In this document: positions 15,565 to 19,853 of the stretch, in pieces
How positions within the stretch are numbered: position 1 is the first letter of the stretch
How the letters are laid out: the number at the start of each line of letters is the position of its first letter
Origin: Vulcanimicrobiota bacterium
GTDB lineage: Bacteria > Vulcanimicrobiota > Vulcanimicrobiia > Vulcanimicrobiales > Vulcanimicrobiaceae
DNA length: 19,853 bases
Assembly: GCA_013289785.1 (NCBI GenBank)
Contig: JABCZE010000004.1
Span: forward strand, 1-19,853
Direction: 5' to 3'
Translations under genes and position numbers: made by a program
Notes under the pieces: generated by a model
Database searches by the model: none
The model's input: the letters and a program-made list of their open reading frames with translations, nothing else
What the model was told of the DNA's origin: nothing

Positions 15565-16908
15565 TCAAAATCCCGATAGGGAGAAAACGGTGCCACATCC
15601 ACTAGAGCAGGATCCCGAACCACCGTTATAGGTGGTGCCATAGAGCACGCCGTTCAGGTAAAGAAGCGTCGTTATCGGTGTCGCGCCGTCCGAGCCGCCC
15701 TCGAAGCTGTAGAGCATCGTTTCTTTGCCGGACGTCGTGACGCGGAAGACCACTCCGCAACCGGCCGTACCGGTGGTTCCAGTGCATGCGGTGCTCTTGC
15801 CGCCTTGTTGTGTGGTACCGTAGAGCGTTCCCTTGACGTTGGTCAGCTTTCCGAACGGACTTGCGCCATCGTTCGGAGGACCCTGGAAACTGTGAATGCC
15901 GTGGAACTTTCCGGACGTGCTTATGTCGAAGAGGGTCCCGCATCCGCCGTCACATCCTTTGCCGCCGCCCCCGCCTGCCATCCCGTACAGCGCGCCGTTC
16001 ACGTCGATCAAGCCCCCGTCCGGGAATGCACCGTCCGATCCGCCGGTAAAGCTGTATAGCACCTGCTCCTTCCCGGACGTGCTCACGCTGAAGATCGTTC
16101 CGCACCCTGCGGGGCCGCCGCTGCTGTTGGTGCAGGCCGAGCCGCCACCGCCGCCGCCTATTTCAGTCGTGCCGTAAAGCTTGCCATTGCTGTAAAACAA
16201 GCTCCCTGTTGGGAAGTCGCCGTCCTGGCCCCCCGCGAAGCTGTGGAGCACGGTTTCTTTTCCGGATGGGGTCACGCTAAAGACGGTGCCGCATCCCGCC
16301 CCGCTGGTGCCGCACGTGCCGGTGCCGCCGTCGAGCGTCGTGCCGTAGAAGGTGTCATCAGACTGTACGTAGATCACTCCACCGTAGGGGTCGATGCCAT
16401 CATATCCGCCTTTGACCGCGGCACCAAAACTATGCAGCACGGTTTCCTTCCCGGAAGTTGTGATCTTGAAGAACGTGCCGAAGCTGTTCTTGCCGCCACC
16501 CTGCGTCGTGCCGAAAAGAGCGCCGCTTTTCTCGACGACGCCCCCTTTCGCGTACTGGCCGTCCGGAGTACCTGTGAAGCTGTAGAGCGCGCTTTCGGCT
16601 CCTGACGTGCTCATCTTAAAGACGGTCCCGCAACCGTCACCGCTTTGGCATCCCGAATCGCCGCCTCGCTCGGTAGAGCTATAGAATGCGCCGTTCGCTG
16701 CGATTAGCGCCTCATTCAACGGGTGAGCGCCGTCCGAGCCGCCAGCGAAGCTGTAGAGCACCTTTTCCGTAACGCCGTCCGGCGCTGTGAGCGAGCGGCT
16801 TACCGATGAAGGCATAGAGGAAGAGAGACCGTTGTTGCCTCCGCCGCAGGCGGTTAGGATCCCCGCTGCAAGAAATGCGGCGACAAGAGTGCTTGTTGAA
16901 ATGCGCAT
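15565..16908 (-). CDS. GloVer tandem-repeat lipoprotein, seven repeats (second copy)
   Basis: 447 aa lipoprotein: MRISTSTLVAAFLAAGILTAC with lipidated Cys21, then seven GloVer units from about residue 47 to the end. The form is KETVLYSFxGGxDG..P.G.L....G.LYGTTxxGG....CGTVFxxSTSG. Several units carry paired cysteines in the connector between GTTxxGG and CGTVF (for example the last unit, GGSGSCSSGCGTVF), so each blade may be stapled by a disulfide; cysteines are far more frequent here than in the copy at 4882. The ATG at 16908 has AGAGTAGG upstream and a good promoter 50-80 bp away. The frame ends in TGA exactly at the end of the seventh unit. Function unknown; cell-surface location inferred. 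Confidence 0.9.
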   Translation of the reverse strand: MRISTSTLVAAFLAAGILTACGGGNNGLSSSMPSSVSRSLTAPDGVTEKVLYSFAGGSDGAHPLNEALIAANGAFYSSTERGGDSGCQSGDGCGTVFKMSTSGAESALYSFTGTPDGQYAKGGVVEKSGALFGTTQGGGKNSFGTFFKITTSGKETVLHSFGAAVKGGYDGIDPYGGVIYVQSDDTFYGTTLDGGTGTCGTSGAGCGTVFSVTPSGKETVLHSFAGGQDGDFPTGSLFYSNGKLYGTTEIGGGGGGSACTNSSGGPAGCGTIFSVSTSGKEQVLYSFTGGSDGAFPDGGLIDVNGALYGMAGGGGGKGCDGGCGTLFDISTSGKFHGIHSFQGPPNDGASPFGKLTNVKGTLYGTTQQGGKSTACTGTTGTAGCGVVFRVTTSGKETMLYSFEGGSDGATPITTLLYLNGVLYGTTYNGGSGSCSSGCGTVFSLSGF

Positions 16909-16958
16909 TGCTGCTGAACCTACTCTCTGTGGGCGTCTGGACAGGCGAATCTCAGGCC

Positions 16959-16987
16959 AGGATGCGCCCTCTTGCTAGCTTTGTCAA
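16959..16987 (-). promoter_or_regulatory. Putative sigma-70 promoter of the second GloVer gene
   Basis: On the minus strand a perfect -35 box TTGACA (16987-16982) is followed after exactly 17 bases by CATCCT (16964-16959), a weak -10 with three of six matches. It would start transcription about 45 bp before the ATG at 16908. Confidence 0.45.
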
Positions 16988-17002
16988 CAGAACGACGTTT
17001 CC

Positions 17003-17971
17003 CTAATGAATCGCAACGCCGGCCGGATCCGACAGGCCGTTTTTCGAGCCAAGCGTCGTGTACGATGAACCCGACGGATACTTGTCGACGAATACCTCGG
17101 CCTTCACGACGTCCGCAACGAACAAGAGCTTGTTCATTTTGTTCAATCCGACGTGGAACGGTTCGCTGAAGCCCGTGATCGATGAGCTAACCGACGAGTA
17201 GGGTGGTTTGATGATGTCGACCACCCCGGCAGTTTGGTCGCAGGCGACCACGTCGCTCTCCTTGTCGAGGACCATCCCGCCCGCGTAGCCCAGGGTGACT
17301 CCCAAGACCGTTCCGGCGCAGTGCCCGAGGCCGCCCTTGTACTCGACGATGTTCGCCCCGCCACTGGAATTGTTGTATGACGCGAAAACGTCGCCGTGCT
17401 TGTCAACCGCAACGCCGACCACGGAACCGCCAGGTTCGCACTGGTCCTTGATCTTGTTGCTATTCTGAGCGTACTCTGTAACTGTTCCAGAGCCTGCGCC
17501 GTCGTCATAGTCGGCGACCAGTACGTCACCCTTCGTGTCGGCCGACACGTCGACTGGGTCGATCAACCCGGCCGAGTACGTGAAGCTCGGCGACGTGCCA
17601 TTGGGCGCGTACTCCGCAACGTCGATGGCGGCATAGTCCGCGACGTAGAAGTTACCTTTCCCGTCGTACCAATCCCCATCGGGGCGAATCAGGCCTTTCG
17701 AGATAGTGCCCGTTGCCTTACCGGTTTTGCTTAAAATTTCAACCGCGCCCGTCCCGAAGTCGGAAACGGCCAGCTTCTTGAGCCCGAGCTGGATGGCGTC
17801 GGGGTGCAGGTTGAGTCGGGTCATGGGCTGTCTGTACTGCGTTTGCAGCGCGACCCCGCTCGCATTCTGAACGTTCGTTGAAGGCGTGCTCCGCATGTCG
17901 GCGTCGCTGCAACCGCCTAAGAGTGCGGCCAATGTGACGGCCGCGATGAGTTTAAACACCCCGGCGCTCAA
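17003..17971 (-). CDS. NHL-like propeller lipoprotein (322 aa)
   Basis: Lipoprotein with signal SAGVFKLIAAVTLAALLGGC (modified Cys21 counting from the TTG start), a variable linker, then propeller-like repeats such as LAVSDFGTGAVEILSKTG, GNFYVADYAAIDVAEYAPNG, GDVLVADYDDGAGSGTVTEY and GDVFASYNNSSGGANIVEY. The open frame begins with TTG at 17971, whose bases overlap the TGA of the preceding gene (TTGA), a usual form of translational coupling. A GTG at 17959 would give an even more compact signal, MFKLIAAVTLAALLGGC, and is a fair alternative. Three cysteines in the mature part could pair. It belongs to the same broad class as the protein at 10610-11524. No catalytic motif seen. Confidence 0.85.
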   Translation of the reverse strand: MSAGVFKLIAAVTLAALLGGCSDADMRSTPSTNVQNASGVALQTQYRQPMTRLNLHPDAIQLGLKKLAVSDFGTGAVEILSKTGKATGTISKGLIRPDGDWYDGKGNFYVADYAAIDVAEYAPNGTSPSFTYSAGLIDPVDVSADTKGDVLVADYDDGAGSGTVTEYAQNSNKIKDQCEPGGSVVGVAVDKHGDVFASYNNSSGGANIVEYKGGLGHCAGTVLGVTLGYAGGMVLDKESDVVACDQTAGVVDIIKPPYSSVSSSITGFSEPFHVGLNKMNKLLFVADVVKAEVFVDKYPSGSSYTTLGSKNGLSDPAGVAIH

Positions 17972-19026
17972 TGTGAAACGATCGGGATGGTCATCGTATG
18001 CTGTTTCGACACGGTATGGGATCTCCGATGGTGAGGCGTATACGAGGGCACGAGGCTGATCTGAGTTGAATAATTCAACCCCGGGAAAGAGCCGGAAAGT
18101 GTCTGTTGGTTGCCGTTGTTGTCGTAGGCAGTTATCGTGGAGCCGCTACGCCCTCCGCCCGAGTTAACTACATAGATTAACCCGTTGTTCGGATCGTACG
18201 CGATGCCAGAGGGAAAATTGATTCCCGACCAGGAGCCGGAGAGCGTCTGTGGATTGCCGTTCTCGTCGAACGCCAGAATGGATGAATAATATGATACCTG
18301 CGCCACATAGATAAAGCCATTGCTCGGGTTGTACATGATTGCGTCCGGTCCGTGCGTAAGTCCCGGGAAAGAGCCCGAGAGCGTCTGCAGGGTTCCGTAC
18401 TGATCGTATACGGTGACGGGCGCTTGGCCGCAGCAACCATAATTTGTATTGTAGAGGAATCCATTATTCGGATCGTATGCGATGTCGTTCGTTTGGTACG
18501 CCCCGAAAAACGAGCCCGAGAGCGTTTGCTCGTTACCGCTCTCATCGTATACCGTAATGCCGCCGTAGTTGCCGTTTCCAAGTTGGTAGTTGGTGACGTA
18601 GAGGAGGGAGTTGCTCGGATCGTACGCGATTCCGTACGGATCGCCGAGGTTCGGGAACGCCCCCTGCTGGAGCGTCTGTTGGTTTCCGCTCGTATCATAC
18701 GCGTTAATAACTTCGCTGTTGTTGCCCATACCCACGTAAAGGAGCTGATTACTGGGGTCGTACGTGAGGCTACTTGGGTAGTACAATCCGGGGAACGATC
18801 CGGAAAGCGTCTGTTGGTTCCCCTGCTCGTCATATACCGTGATCGTCGCGTTCCCGCCGTTTGCCACGTACAGCAACTGTGGGCCGTAGGAACCATGTTT
18901 CACGTGCTTAGCGTGCCTGGCCGGTATTACACCGCTCGAGGTTGGCACGCTACCGCCGCAGCCCGCGAATACGGCGACGACTGCGCAAGCGCCTAAAACG
19001 TAGCTAGCCTGTTTCGAAAATCGCAT
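17968..19026 (-). CDS. Six-repeat propeller lipoprotein with YDxxGNxQTLSGSF units
   Basis: 352 aa from the ATG at 19026; a TTG at 19047 is the frame's first start but places seven extra residues before a good signal. The signal is MRFSKQASYVLGACAVVAVF followed by AGC, with lipidated Cys23. After a His/Lys-rich linker (ARHAKHVKHGSYG), six units of 43-49 residues follow with consensus LLYVxNxxxxxITVYDExGNxQTLSGSFPGLxxPxxIAYDPxNG, predicting a six-bladed propeller. The C-terminal tail is again His-rich (PHHRRSHTVSKQH). The glutamine- and serine-rich QTLSGSF turn is unusual among the propellers here. The stop overlaps the start of the next gene, so the two are coupled and their products probably act together. 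Function unknown. Confidence 0.85.
   Translation of the reverse strand: MRFSKQASYVLGACAVVAVFAGCGGSVPTSSGVIPARHAKHVKHGSYGPQLLYVANGGNATITVYDEQGNQQTLSGSFPGLYYPSSLTYDPSNQLLYVGMGNNSEVINAYDTSGNQQTLQQGAFPNLGDPYGIAYDPSNSLLYVTNYQLGNGNYGGITVYDESGNEQTLSGSFFGAYQTNDIAYDPNNGFLYNTNYGCCGQAPVTVYDQYGTLQTLSGSFPGLTHGPDAIMYNPSNGFIYVAQVSYYSSILAFDENGNPQTLSGSWSGINFPSGIAYDPNNGLIYVVNSGGGRSGSTITAYDNNGNQQTLSGSFPGLNYSTQISLVPSYTPHHRRSHTVSKQHTMTIPIVSH
18046..18876 (-). repeat. Six tandem coding repeats (about 130-147 bp each)
   Basis: Imperfect DNA repeats encoding the six propeller units of the lipoprotein gene. The best conserved stretch codes for GNxQTLSGSF and the following YDPxNG. Such repeats allow copy-number change by recombination, although the copies have diverged at third positions and in the variable loops. 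Confidence 0.75.
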
Positions 19027-19122
19027 TTGCTTTAACCCGCCTCTCAAGTCGGACTGCCTATTGCAGCTTCCGCGCAGAGCTTCTCTCTACCGAGTTGCGC
19101 CTCAGGCGGCTTGCTTTCAAGC

Positions 19123-19146
19123 AAAAAAGCCGACAGGCCGGTTGGC
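19123..19146 (-). terminator. Putative rho-independent terminator downstream of the chromate-transporter gene
   Basis: On the minus strand GCCAAC and GTCGGC form a six-pair stem (one wobble) around CGGCCT, followed directly by TTTTTT. It lies 156 bp after the stop of the chromate-transporter-family gene and before the propeller lipoprotein gene, so it separates the two leftward units. The stretch 19027-19301 otherwise holds only the propeller gene's upstream region; the plus-strand frame there looks non-coding. Confidence 0.6.
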
Positions 19147-19301
19147 TGCATGAGAGGCTGGAAGTACGACGAAAGTCTGGTTCTACCTCGACGGACAGCC
19201 AGCCACACGGCTGGGAATCTACCAGGCCAAGTTCTCAAGGGCCGTAATTCGGCCAGGGCTCGGCTGGTTGGCGCTTTCCGAACTGGCGGCCGGTCGCTCC
19301 C

Positions 19302-19832
19302 TTAGCGGAGGGCCGCGACCCCTACGGCGCCCGAGAGCACGATTAACAGCGGCGCATTGATTTTGGTGCGAAGCATCAAGACCACGACGGCGGCGCTGGT
19401 TAGGTAAGCTACAACCGACGATGGCGCCCCGCGACCGATCGTCCAGACGCTCGACCAGACCAGGCCAACTATTGCCGGCGCAAGCCCACGTGAGATGATT
19501 GCGCGCCAGGGTGATGCTGAAAAACGCGCCTCCAGCGAATCGAAGCCGATCATGATGAGGCTCGACGGTAGGAACATGGCCGCGGTCGCGACCGCCGCTC
19601 CCAACAACGGGTTTTGTGGCAGCGCCGCATATCCGATAAGCGCCGCGAAGATCGTCGTCGGGCCCGGCACGAGCTTGCCGATCGTATAGAACTGGGTAAA
19701 CTGCTCGGAACTGACCCACCGGTACGTCGTAACGGCATCGGTATGCATCTGCGGGATGATGCCTTTCCCGCCACCGAAACCAAGAACCGAGAGCTGCGAA
19801 AAAACCGAGAGGAGATGGAGCAGCGTTCCCAT
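19302..19832 (-). CDS. Short chromate-transporter (CHR) family protein
   Basis: 176 aa membrane protein with one CHR domain. The N-terminal motif LGFGGGKGIIPQM and the loop GKLVPGPTTIFAALIGYAAL match the family's GxGGG...P and PGP...IGY signatures. About five or six hydrophobic segments follow, ending in APLLIVLSGAVGVAALR. Family members export chromate or related anions. Single-domain versions of this size usually work as a pair encoded by adjacent genes, and the partner would lie beyond the right edge: a TAA directly precedes the ATG at 19832, compatible with a close upstream gene. Substrate specificity cannot be judged here. Confidence 0.88.
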   Translation of the reverse strand: MGTLLHLLSVFSQLSVLGFGGGKGIIPQMHTDAVTTYRWVSSEQFTQFYTIGKLVPGPTTIFAALIGYAALPQNPLLGAAVATAAMFLPSSLIMIGFDSLEARFSASPWRAIISRGLAPAIVGLVWSSVWTIGRGAPSSVVAYLTSAAVVVLMLRTKINAPLLIVLSGAVGVAALR

Positions 19833-19853
19833 TTACTGCTACGCTTCGGTTCT

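Noticed and set aside
19111..19305. Plus-strand frame of 64 codons near the right end
   Set aside because: It spans the putative minus-strand terminator and has no ribosome site or recognisable protein pattern.
1..19853. CRISPR arrays, insertion sequences, transposases, phage or conjugation genes
   Set aside because: None seen by reading; the only repeats are the coding repeats of propeller genes and the duplicated peptide units.

Overview
The window is GC-rich, gene-dense bacterial chromosome. A TonB-dependent outer-membrane receptor and a run of lipoproteins point to a diderm cell. The abundance of secreted tandem-repeat propellers, including two of the GloVer type, recalls environmental phyla such as Eremiobacterota (WPS-2) or Acidobacteriota. 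I favour Eremiobacterota, but this is inference from gene style and not a marker-based placement. No gene-free stretch exceeds 300 bases.

Left end (1-2630). The 3' part of an NHLP-type peptide-export ABC transporter (permease plus ATPase, no C39 peptidase in the visible part) runs rightward. Converging on it are two very short, previously unlisted genes (2008-2172 and 2376-2543, minus strand). They encode paralogous 54 and 55 aa peptides with an 18-19 aa double-glycine leader (E/D-E-L-D-x-V/I-S-G-G) and a proline-rich, cysteine-free core. Both cores share the pattern GTHPxPxDPIRPGxPPTHP and end in NPVG(N). Each gene has the same 5' leader hairpin and the same AAAGGG ribosome site, and a rho-independent terminator lies between them. 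This is the most interesting part of the window: a candidate new family of exported peptides beside a peptide exporter.

Housekeeping and leftward block (2630-9603). The translational GTPase TypA/BipA and a small conserved acidic protein are divergently transcribed. A leftward block follows: a secreted cysteine-containing protein, a flavin amine oxidase, a seven-bladed YncE/lactonase-like propeller lipoprotein and a seven-repeat GloVer lipoprotein. Gaps are short apart from about 230 bp after the oxidase.

Middle (9604-12019). A divergent intergenic region leads to a small secreted protein of unknown function, then a tRNA-Sec gene (anticodon TCA, 8-bp acceptor stem, 6-bp D stem, long variable arm). 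The organism therefore probably inserts selenocysteine, although no selenoprotein or sel gene is visible here. An NHL-like propeller lipoprotein and a small lipoprotein follow, divergently arranged.

Right half (12049-19047). Five leftward genes lie in close succession: a six-repeat propeller lipoprotein, an NHL-like lipoprotein overlapping it by 4 bp, a second seven-repeat GloVer lipoprotein with a recognisable promoter, a four-helix membrane protein and a TonB-dependent receptor with a carboxypeptidase-regulatory-like N-terminal domain. The window thus carries six different propeller lipoproteins, suggesting an elaborate cell surface. The right edge has a short chromate-transporter-family gene, and a terminator-like hairpin downstream of it.
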